The notes under the pieces: generated by a model
The model's database searches: none
Told to the model about the DNA's origin: nothing
What the model saw: only the letters and a program-made list of their open reading frames with translations
In this document: one piece after another, positions 34,952 to 43,598 of the stretch
Position numbering within the stretch: position 1 is the first letter of the stretch
Layout: the number at the start of each line of letters is the position of its first letter
DNA from: Gemmatimonadales bacterium
Lineage (GTDB): Bacteria > Gemmatimonadota > Glassbacteria > GWA2-58-10
Direction of reading: 5' to 3'
Assembly: GCA_024278175.1 (NCBI GenBank)
Contig: JAJRTS010000080.1
Span: 1-64,000 of the forward strand
DNA: 64,000 bases
Translations under genes and position numbers: made by a program

Positions 34952-36355
34952 ATGACCGGCCGGAACTTGCACACCCTGGTTTCCAGCTATTTGTGCTGGC
35001 CGTTGCTGCACGGGCCCTGGCGAGCGGAAAAGTGGCTGGCCCGCAGGTATTACCGGGAGAAGACCGCACTGGCGGCCCTGCCGCTGGAGCGGAGAATGCG
35101 GGCGGCTGAGGCCAGGCTGGGTGCGCTGCTGCGCTGGGCGGGCACAACGGTGCCGTATTGGCGCCAGTGGTTTTCCGCAGCCGGGCTCAGCCCGGCAAAG
35201 CTGGACAAGCCGTTTGAAGTTCTGCGCTCATTGCCGGTAACCGGCCGCGAGCTGCTTCAGGAGACCCCGTCCCTGCTGCGCTCGGAGCGGTGCGAGGGGT
35301 TGTTTCCGCTGGCTAACCACAGCGGCGGCTCCACGGGTACTCCGCTGGAGTTTATCACCTGCAGGCAGTCGCGATCGCGGGTGATGGCCTCGGCCTGGTA
35401 CGCGGACAGCACGGCGGGATGGTATCCGGGCGCAGGCACGGCATATCTCTGGGGCGCTGACCGCGAGGTCCGTTCCCGCCGCACGTTGGCCGGATCGCTC
35501 AAGCTCGCCGCGCGTAATGTGCGTCTGTTCAACGCGTTCGATATCACCGAGGACAGACTCCTTGCCGCGCACCGCTCGCTTAACCGCCGTCCGCCGGAAG
35601 TGCTGATCGGCTATGCGGGCAGCCTGCACCTGCTTGCCCGCCTGCTTCGGCAAAGGGACGAAAAACCTGCATATCCCCGCAAGGCGGTGATCTCCTCGGC
35701 GGAAACCCTGACCGGTGATATGCGTGAAGACCTGGAGCGGGTTTTCGGGGCGGATAAGGTATACAACCGCTACGGTTGCCGCGAGGTGGGCCTGATCGCC
35801 CATGAGTGCCCTGAGCACGGAGGGCTGCACGTTAATATCGACGACCTGGTGGTGGAGGTGGTGGACGAGCGCGGGGAGCCGGTGGAGCCGGGCCAGGTGG
35901 GCCGCGTGCTGGTGAGTTCCCTGCACGGCAGTGCGATGCCGCTGATCCGCTACGAATTGGGCGATCTGGCCGAGTGGGCCACACAGCCCTGCTCCTGTGG
36001 CGACAAGTCGCCCCTGCTCTCCCGGATAGCCGGCCGCCGGAGCGATACGATCAGGACCACGGGCGGACGCCTGGTGCATGGCGAGTATTTTACTCACCTG
36101 TTCTATGGGCACACTGCGGCGGTGCGGCGGTTCCAGTTTATCCAACGTGGTCCGGCCCGGTATCTGTTGCGCTATCAGGCCGCCGGGCCGCTGCCGGTGC
36201 AGGTGGAAGCCGCTCTGCGGCTGGAGCTGGCGGCGCAACTGGGTGATGATTCAGACATCGAGTTCGAGCGTTGCGAGCGCATTGAACCCTCGCCCTCGGG
36301 CAAGCACAGGTTTACGATCAGTCTGCTCGATGAGCAGCGGAACGAAAAGGTTTAA
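34952..36355 (+). CDS. CapK / phenylacetate-CoA-ligase-like adenylate-forming enzyme
   Basis: From ATG 34952 (GAAGG five bases upstream; a longer start lies inside the previous gene) the protein has 467 residues. NHSGGSTGTPLEF is the ATP-binding P-loop of the ANL superfamily, VISSAETLTGDMRE and YNRYGCREVGLIAHEC are the A3-A5 motifs, and SRIAGRRSDTI fits A7-A8. The Cys-rich PCSCGD segment near the C-terminus is a feature of CapK proteins. This group is common in capsule and surface-glycan clusters, where it activates an acid for attachment to a sugar; its acid is unknown here. Confidence 0.82.
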   Translation: MTGRNLHTLVSSYLCWPLLHGPWRAEKWLARRYYREKTALAALPLERRMRAAEARLGALLRWAGTTVPYWRQWFSAAGLSPAKLDKPFEVLRSLPVTGRELLQETPSLLRSERCEGLFPLANHSGGSTGTPLEFITCRQSRSRVMASAWYADSTAGWYPGAGTAYLWGADREVRSRRTLAGSLKLAARNVRLFNAFDITEDRLLAAHRSLNRRPPEVLIGYAGSLHLLARLLRQRDEKPAYPRKAVISSAETLTGDMREDLERVFGADKVYNRYGCREVGLIAHECPEHGGLHVNIDDLVVEVVDERGEPVEPGQVGRVLVSSLHGSAMPLIRYELGDLAEWATQPCSCGDKSPLLSRIAGRRSDTIRTTGGRLVHGEYFTHLFYGHTAAVRRFQFIQRGPARYLLRYQAAGPLPVQVEAALRLELAAQLGDDSDIEFERCERIEPSPSGKHRFTISLLDEQRNEKV

Positions 36356-36356
36356 A

Positions 36357-37877
36357 ATGCTTGAGATGCTGACAGGAAAGTTTGTGGCCGCCGTGCGCGA
36401 CCCGGAGTTAACCGGTTACCCGGCCGAACCCCCGTTCGGGCCGTCGCGGGTCTACCCGGAGTACCCCTTTCCCTGGCCCGTGGGCGGCTCCTCCGCTGGC
36501 TCGGTGTACGATCTTGTGCGCCGCGCACTGGCCACGCTGGGCCTGGACCGCGCCAATTTCGGCAAGCCGGGCTGGAACCCGCTGGGCGTGGTAGCCTCTC
36601 CCGGTTGCACCGTACTGGTCAAGCCCAACTGGGTGCGGCATTCCCTCCCCGGTGGTCCACTGCCGGAGGTGCTGGTGGCTGGTGCGGCGGTAATCCGCCC
36701 CGTGCTGGACTACCTGGCTATCGCGCTGGGGCCCGGGGGCCGGATCGTGCTGGCCGACGCACCGTTGCAGAGCGCTGATTTTAACAGAATCCTTGAACAG
36801 AACGGCGTGGCCGCCCTGCAAAAATTCTGGGCGGGCCGTGGCCATCCGCGCCTGGAAGTCCGCGACCTTCGCAAAACCGCGGTGGTTGTGGCCGGGGGCG
36901 ACAGAATCACCGGGCGGAGCGAACTGGCCGGTGACCCGGCGGGCTACCGGGCCGTGCAGCTTGGCGGGCACAGCCATTTACGCGGGATCGAACAGGACTG
37001 GCAAAAATTCCGGGTCACCAACTACGTTCCCGGCGAGATGGCGCGCCATCACAGACCGGGTATCCACGAGTACCTGGTGTCCGGCAGTGTGCTGGAGGCC
37101 GACGCCGTAATCTGTCTGGCCAAGCTGAAAACCCATCGCAAGGGCGGGATCACCGCCGCGCTGAAAAACATGGTTGGGATCAACGGCAGCAAGGACTGGT
37201 TGCCCCACCATCGCCAGGGAGCGCCCGCGCGGGGCGGGGACGAGTACCCCGGCGTCAATCCGCTCAAGGAAATGGCGGCGAGGATGGGCGATGCCCTGGC
37301 GGCGACGCGGCCGGGAGTGGGCTACGGTTTGCGCTGGCAGGCCCGCCGGGCGCTGGCGGTTGCCTCACGCCTGCTGCCCGGCAGCGGTGTCAACGAGGGA
37401 AGCTGGTACGGCAACGACACGTTGTGGCGGATGATCCTGGACCTGAACACGGTCCTGTTCTACGCGGGCCGCTCCGGGCTGATCGAGAGCGCGCCGCAAC
37501 GCAAGTACCTGGCCCTGATTGACGCGGTGGTGGCGGGCCAGGGAGATGGCCCGTTGCACCCGGACCCGGTGAGCGCCGGCGCTTTGCTGGCGGGGTTCAA
37601 CCCGCTGGCGGTCGATGCGGCCGCCACGGCGCTTTTCGGTCTGGACCCGTCGGCCATCCCGATGATCGCCCGGGGGTTTGAGTGCGCCGGACGGGCCGGG
37701 CGCTATCCGCTGGTCGATTTCGGGATGGACGAGGTCCGCGTCATCTCCAACTTTCCCGGCTGGGACGGGGCCTGCCCCGCCGCGCCGGAGCGGATTACCG
37801 GCAGGCTTAACCTGAAACCCGCCGCTGGCTGGATCGGCAGGCTGGAAGTGGGGGAGGCGGGCGATGAGCGGGCTTGA
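36357..37877 (+). CDS. DUF362-domain protein
   Basis: From ATG 36357 (AAAAGG six bases upstream, directly after the previous stop) the protein has 506 residues. CTVLVKPNWVRHS, GGRIVLADAPLQSADF, ICLAKLKTHRKGGITAALKNMVG and ALIDAVVAGQGDGPLHPDPV are the conserved DUF362 segments, which form a metal or Fe-S associated fold of unknown reaction. There is no ferredoxin-type CxxCxxC at the C-terminus, unlike many DUF362 proteins. An upstream extension to 36078 would overlap the previous gene by 280 bases and is not supported. Confidence 0.82.
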   Translation: MLEMLTGKFVAAVRDPELTGYPAEPPFGPSRVYPEYPFPWPVGGSSAGSVYDLVRRALATLGLDRANFGKPGWNPLGVVASPGCTVLVKPNWVRHSLPGGPLPEVLVAGAAVIRPVLDYLAIALGPGGRIVLADAPLQSADFNRILEQNGVAALQKFWAGRGHPRLEVRDLRKTAVVVAGGDRITGRSELAGDPAGYRAVQLGGHSHLRGIEQDWQKFRVTNYVPGEMARHHRPGIHEYLVSGSVLEADAVICLAKLKTHRKGGITAALKNMVGINGSKDWLPHHRQGAPARGGDEYPGVNPLKEMAARMGDALAATRPGVGYGLRWQARRALAVASRLLPGSGVNEGSWYGNDTLWRMILDLNTVLFYAGRSGLIESAPQRKYLALIDAVVAGQGDGPLHPDPVSAGALLAGFNPLAVDAAATALFGLDPSAIPMIARGFECAGRAGRYPLVDFGMDEVRVISNFPGWDGACPAAPERITGRLNLKPAAGWIGRLEVGEAGDERA

Positions 37878-38181
37878 GACCCTGCTGGCCGGGGAAATCC
37901 GCCGGGTGTTGGAGTTCCATCGCTGGGGCGGAGCAGCCGAGGGAGTTACCGAGGGCGGCACGGTTTACAACTATCGCCGGGGTGACCTGCGTGAGGATGT
38001 ACATAAACTGCAAAAGCTCTGCCGCCGGGTGGCCGCCTCGCTGGGCCGTCAGGCCCAGCCGGAAGTGGAGACCCTGCTGGCCGGCGGAAGCATGTACCGC
38101 CGTAGCGCCGACTATCTAAAGGCGCGGGAGTATTTCCTGCGCCTGCTGGAGCTGGTGCGGCGGGAGGCCCGATGCGCCTGA
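37864..38181 (+). CDS. Small protein of unknown function in the glycan operon
   Basis: This 105-residue protein overlaps the DUF362 gene by 14 bases and the GT4 gene by 10, so translational coupling on both sides argues that it is real. It is helical and charged, with a conserved-looking GTVYNYRRGDLREDVHKLQK segment. I do not recognise the family. Its position suggests an accessory or scaffolding partner of its neighbours. Confidence 0.6.
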   Translation: MSGLETLLAGEIRRVLEFHRWGGAAEGVTEGGTVYNYRRGDLREDVHKLQKLCRRVAASLGRQAQPEVETLLAGGSMYRRSADYLKAREYFLRLLELVRREARCA

Positions 38182-39320
38182 TGCACCTGACCAGCTCCGG
38201 CGGCTGGGGCGGACGCGAGATGTACCCCCGCACCCTGGCGGCGGTGCAGCGCGAGCGCGGCCACACAACGATAGTGGTGGCCAAGCGGTACACGCCGCTC
38301 GCGCGCTCTCTGGCCGAAGCGGATATCCGGCATCGTATCCTGCGGGTCGGCCCCTATCTCGATCCACCGGCCGCGTTGGCGCTCTCGCGCGTGATGCGTG
38401 AGTTCAACCCCGACGTGATCCATATCCACCTCAGCCGTGACCTGGCCCTGGTGCGCATGGCACTGGCGTTCTGCGGCCTCCGGCCCGCGGTAATCCTGCA
38501 CAAGCATATCGCCAGCGCGGGCAACAAGCGGGATTTTTTACACCGTTACCTGTACGGGGGCATGGACAAGGTGATCGCGGTCAGCGAGTTTGTCAGGCAA
38601 AGCCTGCTCGCATCCTGCCCGCTGGAGCCGGACGAGGTGGAGGTGCTGTTCAACGGGGTCGATACGCGGCAGTTTATCCCGGCCGCGGAACTTGGCACGC
38701 AGGAGCGTAAACGAATCCGCGCGGAGCTGGGGGCTGATGACAACAGCGTGCTGGTGGGTGTTATCGGCCGGCTGGACCCGCGCAAGGGCCAGCAGTGGCT
38801 GATCCGGGCCGGCGGGGTGCTGGCCGGGAGCGGCCGGGAGTTGCGCTACGCGCTTGTCGGCGCCAGCGAGCAGGACTACCGCGCGGAGCTGGAGGCGCTG
38901 GTCGCTAAGCTGGGACTGGCCGCCGTGGTAAAATTCACCGGCCATCGCACGGACTCCCGCCGATTGTACGCCTCACTGGATATACTGGTAGTGCCCTCGT
39001 TCGAGGAGGCGTTCGGGCTGGTGGCGGTGGAGGGAATGTTATCGGGGCTGCCGGTGATAGCGAGCAACTCCGGGGCGCTGCCGGAGTTTGTGGAGGGTGG
39101 CGTCAACGGGTTGCTGGTGGAACTGAATGATGATTGCGCGTTGGCCGGAGCCATTGCCCGGCTGGCCGACAAGCCGGAGCTGCGGGCCTCGCTGGGCAGC
39201 AGCGCCCACCAGTGGGCGCGCGGCAACCTGGAGATGGGCCTCGTGCTGGAGCGGCTGGACGGGCTATACACTCGTTGCCTGGAAGGGCGGAAAATGCTCG
39301 GGAGCCGCCCCTGTGAATAA
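38172..39320 (+). CDS. Glycosyltransferase family 4
   Basis: The 382-residue retaining glycosyltransferase has an N-terminal acceptor domain (HLTSSGGWGGREMYPR) and a GT4 donor domain: VGVIGRLDPRKGQQWLIRA and LVVPSFEEAFGLVAVEGMLSG, holding the E-x7-E nucleotide-sugar motif. Also typical is VKFTGHRTDSRRLYASLD. It is the last gene of the operon. Its stop codon touches a double-hairpin repeat that probably closes the convergent transcripts with galE. Confidence 0.9.
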   Translation: MRLMHLTSSGGWGGREMYPRTLAAVQRERGHTTIVVAKRYTPLARSLAEADIRHRILRVGPYLDPPAALALSRVMREFNPDVIHIHLSRDLALVRMALAFCGLRPAVILHKHIASAGNKRDFLHRYLYGGMDKVIAVSEFVRQSLLASCPLEPDEVEVLFNGVDTRQFIPAAELGTQERKRIRAELGADDNSVLVGVIGRLDPRKGQQWLIRAGGVLAGSGRELRYALVGASEQDYRAELEALVAKLGLAAVVKFTGHRTDSRRLYASLDILVVPSFEEAFGLVAVEGMLSGLPVIASNSGALPEFVEGGVNGLLVELNDDCALAGAIARLADKPELRASLGSSAHQWARGNLEMGLVLERLDGLYTRCLEGRKMLGSRPCE

Positions 39321-39365
39321 ATCCCCTCTATCAAGAGGGGTGCCCGCTGAAAGCGGGCGGGGTGG
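39320..39365. repeat. Double-hairpin repeat, copy 1
   Basis: Two short hairpins in a row, CCCCTC-tatcaa-GAGGGG and GCCCGC-tgaaa-GCGGGC, lie between convergent genes. A second copy at 50247 keeps the first hairpin exactly and the second with a shorter stem. Confidence 0.8.
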
Positions 39366-39371
39366 ACAACA

Positions 39372-40358
39372 CTAGTCCACCGGCAGGGTTTGCTCCCAGG
39401 CCCAGGCGTGCTCGATGATTTTTACCAGTTCGGGGTACTCGGGCCGCCAGCCCAGCTCGCGTTTGAGTTTCTCGCTGGAAGCCACCAGCCGGGCGGCGTC
39501 GCCGCTGCGCCGGGGAGCTTGCTCCACCCTGGGTTTTTTACCGGTCACCTTAGCTGTCGCTTCTATCACCTCGCGCACGCTGAATCCCTCGCCGTTGCCC
39601 ACGTTATAAACCCGCGCCGTACCCTCGCCCCCCGGCTCCATCAGGCTCTCCACTCCCAGCAGATGGCTGGCGGCCAGGTCGCAGACGTGGATATAGTCGC
39701 GCACGCAGGTGCCGTCGGGGGTGTCGTAGTCCGAGCCGAATATTTTCAGCGAGCGCGCCGGATTGCGCACGGCCTTGAGCACCAAAGGGATCAGGTGGTT
39801 TTCAGGGTCGTGCTTCTCGCCGGTCTCGCGCTCAGGGTCGGCCCCGGCGGCGTTGAAATAGCGGAAGATGACCGCTTTCATCCCGTAGGCCGAGCAGAAA
39901 TCGCGGATAGTCTGCTCGATCATCAGCTTGCTCCAGCCGTAGGGGTTGATCGGCCCCAGGGTGTGGTCCTCGGGCAGGGGCGAGGTCTCGGGAGTGCCGT
40001 ACACCGCGGCGGTGGAGGAGAAAATTATCCGGCCAACGCCATATTTACGCATGGCGCGCAGCAGGTTCAGGCTGCCCTGGACGTTGTTGCGGTAGTAGCG
40101 GCCGGGATGTTTTACGCTCTCGCCCACGAATATCAGCGCGGCGAAATGCATCACCGCGTCGAACTTTTCAGCCTCAAATAACTTATCGAGCGTGGCCTCA
40201 TCGAGCAGGTCAACTTGTGCCAGCCGTCCCCAGCGCACCGCCTCGCGATGGCCGCGGCCGAGGTTGTCGGCCACCACTGTTTCGTGCCCCCTGCTGCTGA
40301 GCAACTTGTTGGCGTGGCTGCCGATATAGCCGGCCCCGCCGGTTAAAAGTATTTTCAT
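39372..40358 (-). CDS. galE: UDP-glucose 4-epimerase
   Basis: From ATG 40358 it has 328 residues and begins MKILLTGGAGYIGSHANKLL, the NAD-binding GxxGxxG. SSTAAVYGTPETSP and PYGWSKLMIEQ supply the catalytic Ser/Thr and YxxxK. Length and C-terminus (QAPRRSGDAARLVASSEK) are standard. An in-frame extension to 40505 runs through a repeat and is rejected; GAGGGG lies seven bases before the chosen ATG. It interconverts UDP-Glc and UDP-Gal for surface glycan synthesis, which fits the glycosyltransferase operon convergent with it. Confidence 0.93.
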   Translation of the reverse strand: MKILLTGGAGYIGSHANKLLSSRGHETVVADNLGRGHREAVRWGRLAQVDLLDEATLDKLFEAEKFDAVMHFAALIFVGESVKHPGRYYRNNVQGSLNLLRAMRKYGVGRIIFSSTAAVYGTPETSPLPEDHTLGPINPYGWSKLMIEQTIRDFCSAYGMKAVIFRYFNAAGADPERETGEKHDPENHLIPLVLKAVRNPARSLKIFGSDYDTPDGTCVRDYIHVCDLAASHLLGVESLMEPGGEGTARVYNVGNGEGFSVREVIEATAKVTGKKPRVEQAPRRSGDAARLVASSEKLKRELGWRPEYPELVKIIEHAWAWEQTLPVD

Positions 40359-40403
40359 CCTTTTACCCCTCTCTTTCGAGACCTTTGATTTAATCAAAGC
40401 ATA

Positions 40404-40456
40404 GTGAGGGGGAGAGACAAAACCTTTTAAAAAAGGTTCTTTTCTCTCCCCCTCAC
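40404..40456. repeat. Near-perfect long hairpin in the galE leader
   Basis: Arms of about 25 bases, beginning GTGAGGGGGAGAGA and ending TCTCTCCCCCTCAC, enclose the inner palindrome AACCTTTT-AA-AAAAGGTT. A further 17-base palindrome (CTTTGATT-T-AATCAAAG) sits at 40383-40399, and a TATAAT-like -10 (minus strand) at 40505-40510. These occupy the 305-base gap between galE and the K+ channel gene. Confidence 0.8.
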
Positions 40457-40663
40457 ACTCCCCCTCTCTTTTCCCAAAATTTTTTATCAAGGGGTGTATC
40501 TGCAATTATATCATGTAGTTACAATAACAGGCCTGGATTTCCTAATTCATATACAAAAATGAGAGATCTGTAAAACTCCCTGATAACAATTCAGTCATCC
40601 GATTTTTCAAAGGTCTCCAAAAGTCTATCTTTCGTGTCATGGAATAATATCGCTCAAGGCCGC

Positions 40664-41458
40664 TTACCCTTGCCCGTGCGAACCTAATTTACTTCCGCAG
40701 GCCCGGCAATAGCCGGCGTCCGGAGCATGGCCGACCAGCGCACATGCCGGGCAGGCGATGTTGTTCCGGTGGGTGCCCGCCTCCACCAGCACCTGCACCA
40801 GCCGGCCCGCCTGCCAGGGGATCAGCACCACGCCGCTGGAAATCATCAGCGCCGTGAACCAGCGTCCCATCTCCGTTACCGGTGTGATGTCCCCGAACCC
40901 GACCGTGCTCAGGGTGACGATCGCGAAGTAGAACGCATCGCCGAAATTGCGGATCGTGCCGCCGGGAGCGCCGGTCTCCGCGTAGTGGATAAACCCGGCC
41001 CAGATAAACATCACCGTGAAAATGGTAAACAGCACCCGGACTATCTGAAGCTGGAGGCGGCTGAGCCTGCCGAAAAAGAACGCCTCGGTTTCCAGAAAGC
41101 GGGTGAAACGCAGAATGCGCAGCGCCCGCAGGGCGCGCACGAAGCCGAGGGTGTGAACCTGGAAGAATATGGGCAGGATCGAGAGCAGGTCGACGATGCC
41201 GAAAAAGCTGAGCGCGAAACGCAGCTTTGATTCAGCGCTCCAGAGGCGCAGCAGGTATTCGACTGTGAACACGGCCACCATCCCCAGCTCCAGCAGCACC
41301 AGGCTGGTGGGCACCTCGTCCAGCGCGTGATAAGTGATTACCACGAACAGCACGCAGGCGGCCAGGTTGACCACCAGCAGGAATAACTCGATCAACTTGC
41401 CGACGGTGGTGCTGCAGTCTTCGAGGTAGAACGCAACCCGCTCCTTGATCCGGCTCAT
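40664..41458 (-). CDS. Voltage-sensor-type potassium channel with zinc-ribbon tail
   Basis: The 264-residue protein has six membrane segments. S4 carries Arg at every third position (residues 108, 111, 114, 117, 120 in FVRALRALRILRFTRF). The selectivity filter is TVGFGD at 185-190. After S6 the C-terminus holds CPACALVGHAPDAGYCRACG (Cys236, 239, 251, 254), a four-Cys zinc ribbon in place of the more usual RCK domain. It starts six bases after the stop of the upstream hydrolase fusion, so the two are co-transcribed. Confidence 0.88.
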   Translation of the reverse strand: MSRIKERVAFYLEDCSTTVGKLIELFLLVVNLAACVLFVVITYHALDEVPTSLVLLELGMVAVFTVEYLLRLWSAESKLRFALSFFGIVDLLSILPIFFQVHTLGFVRALRALRILRFTRFLETEAFFFGRLSRLQLQIVRVLFTIFTVMFIWAGFIHYAETGAPGGTIRNFGDAFYFAIVTLSTVGFGDITPVTEMGRWFTALMISSGVVLIPWQAGRLVQVLVEAGTHRNNIACPACALVGHAPDAGYCRACGSKLGSHGQG

Positions 41459-41464
41459 GGTTGT

Positions 41465-43561
41465 TTACTCTCCCACCAGATGAATGGTTGCCTTGCGCAC
41501 ACAGAACGCGTCATAACTGGTCTCACCGAATACACGGCCGCTGAACACGAGATAAAAACTTCGGCCGTCTTCGGAAATCCATTTGCTTGGGATCCGGTAA
41601 CCGTGGGTATCGCCGAGGCCCCAGTAGGGAGTGAAAAAGGCCGTGCGCCACGGTCCCCAGGGTTCTTTGGCTTCATATATTCCCCAGGCGCCGCGATGGT
41701 TGGAGGCCATCGCCATCAGGTAGCGGTCGATCCCCGGGTTGTATGTCACATCGATCCGGTGGCAGTGGCCGGGAAAGGAGAGCGTGGCGGCGCGTTCGCT
41801 TATATCCGCGCTCCAGGTCGGATTGCCCGCGTCGTCGTAACCGGCAAAAAACTCGTAGGCCCCGCGCTCGGTGATCCTGCTTTTGGGCACGCGGGCCAGC
41901 ACCACGCGGTCGTAATCTTCGTAGGCGCTGGGGCCGTCCTGGCTGTAGGTGTACACGTAGTCGTCGCGCGCGCCCGCATAGTCGCGGCCGAAATTGAGCA
42001 GCGTCGGGCAGCCCATGCTCTCGTTTGCGGTAAATTTGAAACCCCACTCCCAGGTTTTTCCGTGATCCTTGCTCCAGGCGAGCTGGGAGTTGGCGCTGTT
42101 GCGCATCCACATGTAGAGTACGCCGTCCACGCTGAGCATCCCGCTGGCCTTGGAGCCGTCCGGTCCCTGGCCCACTGTTTCGCCGGTTTCGGTGCGGATA
42201 TTGACCCCTGTCCAGTCCTCCGGGCCGCCATCGATCCGGGCCAGCCCGTTGCTCAGTTTTTTCTCGATCTCGTGCCTGAATCCCCAGCCGTCGCCGTAGG
42301 CCGTGTACATCGCATCGTCGTCGGCCCAGGTGATCGGCCAGTTGTCGCAGTCCACAGCGCCGATCTCGATTCCCTCGACTGGCTCGAACGAGATCGAGTC
42401 GATCAGGGTGCTGGCGGGCAGGGGCGGCTGGATAACCGCTTCCATTACCGGGTCCAGCAGGTGTTTTTCGATACCGCCCCAGAACGATGATTTTTCGCCC
42501 GTATCGAGCAGGCTGCCGTTGCGCACGATAATCATCTCCAGGCTGGGGATAACCAGCAGCACCTGGTTGCCCGCTCCCGCCCCGGCGAACGCGTCGCGGG
42601 GCACGTTTTCCCAGACCCCGTCGAAATTGGAGTAGAACCCCAGGGCGGGGGCCGGGTTCGGCTCACCGTCTGGCCGGGAGGGCAGCGGCGTGCCGGCGTA
42701 CTGCACAACCCTGTGCGCCCAGGTGGAATCCACCAGTTGCTTTCCCTCCCAGTTGCCCTTTCTCAGCAACAGCCGCCCCACCCGGGCGATAGTACGGGCC
42801 GTGTAGCCGCCGCCGCCCCAGTTGGGCACCAGTTTCAGCCCGTCCACCTCGAACGTTTTGCCGTAGCCCAGCGAGTAGCTCTCGCGCGGCGCGCCAATGG
42901 GGTCCATGATCCGCTCTTGCAGCAGCGTGCGGACATCGATCCCCTCTCTGGCGGTGATTACGTAACTGAGCAGCCCGATACCGGGATTGCTGTACTGGTA
43001 GCGGCTGCCCGGTTCATAGATGACCGGGGCCTGGCGCGCCGCCATGCTGAACGGGTCGGGGTCCTGCTGCCAGAAGCGGTATTTCCAACCGGTCTGCTCA
43101 AAATGGCCGACCCCGGGGGTCTCCGCGTCCTCGATTCCCGAGCTGTGGGTGGCGAGCTGGCGCACGGTAATCTTGCTGCGCAGCGGGTCGTTTTTCCAGT
43201 AGGGGATGTAGTTGCACACCGGGTCATCGGGCAGCACCTTGCCGTCGGAGAGGGCCACCAGCAGGCTCATTCCGCCCACCAGGGCCTTTGCCAGGCTGGC
43301 GGTGTAGTGCTGCTTGTCCGGTCCGTGGCCCTGGGCGTACCATTCCAGGGCTATTTTGTCCTTGCGCACCACCAGCAGGGCCTTGGTGCCGTGCTGGCGG
43401 TTGTCGTCAACCATCCGGGCCAGCCGCGTGCTGTCCAGACCGGCCAGCACGGCGGGCACGGTTTCCCACTCGAAATTTTTTGCCGCCGCGGCTGCCGGAG
43501 CCGCGGCGGATAAAGGCTGGCTGGCGGCTATCAGCAGCAGGGTAATGATCCTGAAAAGCAT
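41465..43561 (-). CDS. Serine beta-lactamase-fold hydrolase fused to a propeller-like domain
   Basis: From ATG 43561 (GGAGG five bases upstream) the protein has 698 residues and a signal peptide (about 1-20). The N-terminal half is a class C/penicillin-binding-like serine hydrolase: SLAK (Ser89, Lys92) and YQYSNPGIGLLSY (the YxN motif). The C-terminal half, from about residue 380, has repeated beta-strands (AWSKDHGKTWEWGF; YLVFSGRVFG) resembling five-bladed propellers of DUF4185 or sialidase type. The fusion points to extracellular action on a glycan or peptide-linked substrate. Confidence 0.75.
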   Translation of the reverse strand: MLFRIITLLLIAASQPLSAAAPAAAAAKNFEWETVPAVLAGLDSTRLARMVDDNRQHGTKALLVVRKDKIALEWYAQGHGPDKQHYTASLAKALVGGMSLLVALSDGKVLPDDPVCNYIPYWKNDPLRSKITVRQLATHSSGIEDAETPGVGHFEQTGWKYRFWQQDPDPFSMAARQAPVIYEPGSRYQYSNPGIGLLSYVITAREGIDVRTLLQERIMDPIGAPRESYSLGYGKTFEVDGLKLVPNWGGGGYTARTIARVGRLLLRKGNWEGKQLVDSTWAHRVVQYAGTPLPSRPDGEPNPAPALGFYSNFDGVWENVPRDAFAGAGAGNQVLLVIPSLEMIIVRNGSLLDTGEKSSFWGGIEKHLLDPVMEAVIQPPLPASTLIDSISFEPVEGIEIGAVDCDNWPITWADDDAMYTAYGDGWGFRHEIEKKLSNGLARIDGGPEDWTGVNIRTETGETVGQGPDGSKASGMLSVDGVLYMWMRNSANSQLAWSKDHGKTWEWGFKFTANESMGCPTLLNFGRDYAGARDDYVYTYSQDGPSAYEDYDRVVLARVPKSRITERGAYEFFAGYDDAGNPTWSADISERAATLSFPGHCHRIDVTYNPGIDRYLMAMASNHRGAWGIYEAKEPWGPWRTAFFTPYWGLGDTHGYRIPSKWISEDGRSFYLVFSGRVFGETSYDAFCVRKATIHLVGE

Positions 43562-43598
43562 CTTATCCTCCGGTCGTAACGGTTTCACGGCAAAAAAT

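Noticed and set aside
40359-40505. N-terminal extension of GalE
   Set aside because: It is encoded by the hairpin region; the Rossmann start MKILLTGGAGYIG marks the true N-terminus.
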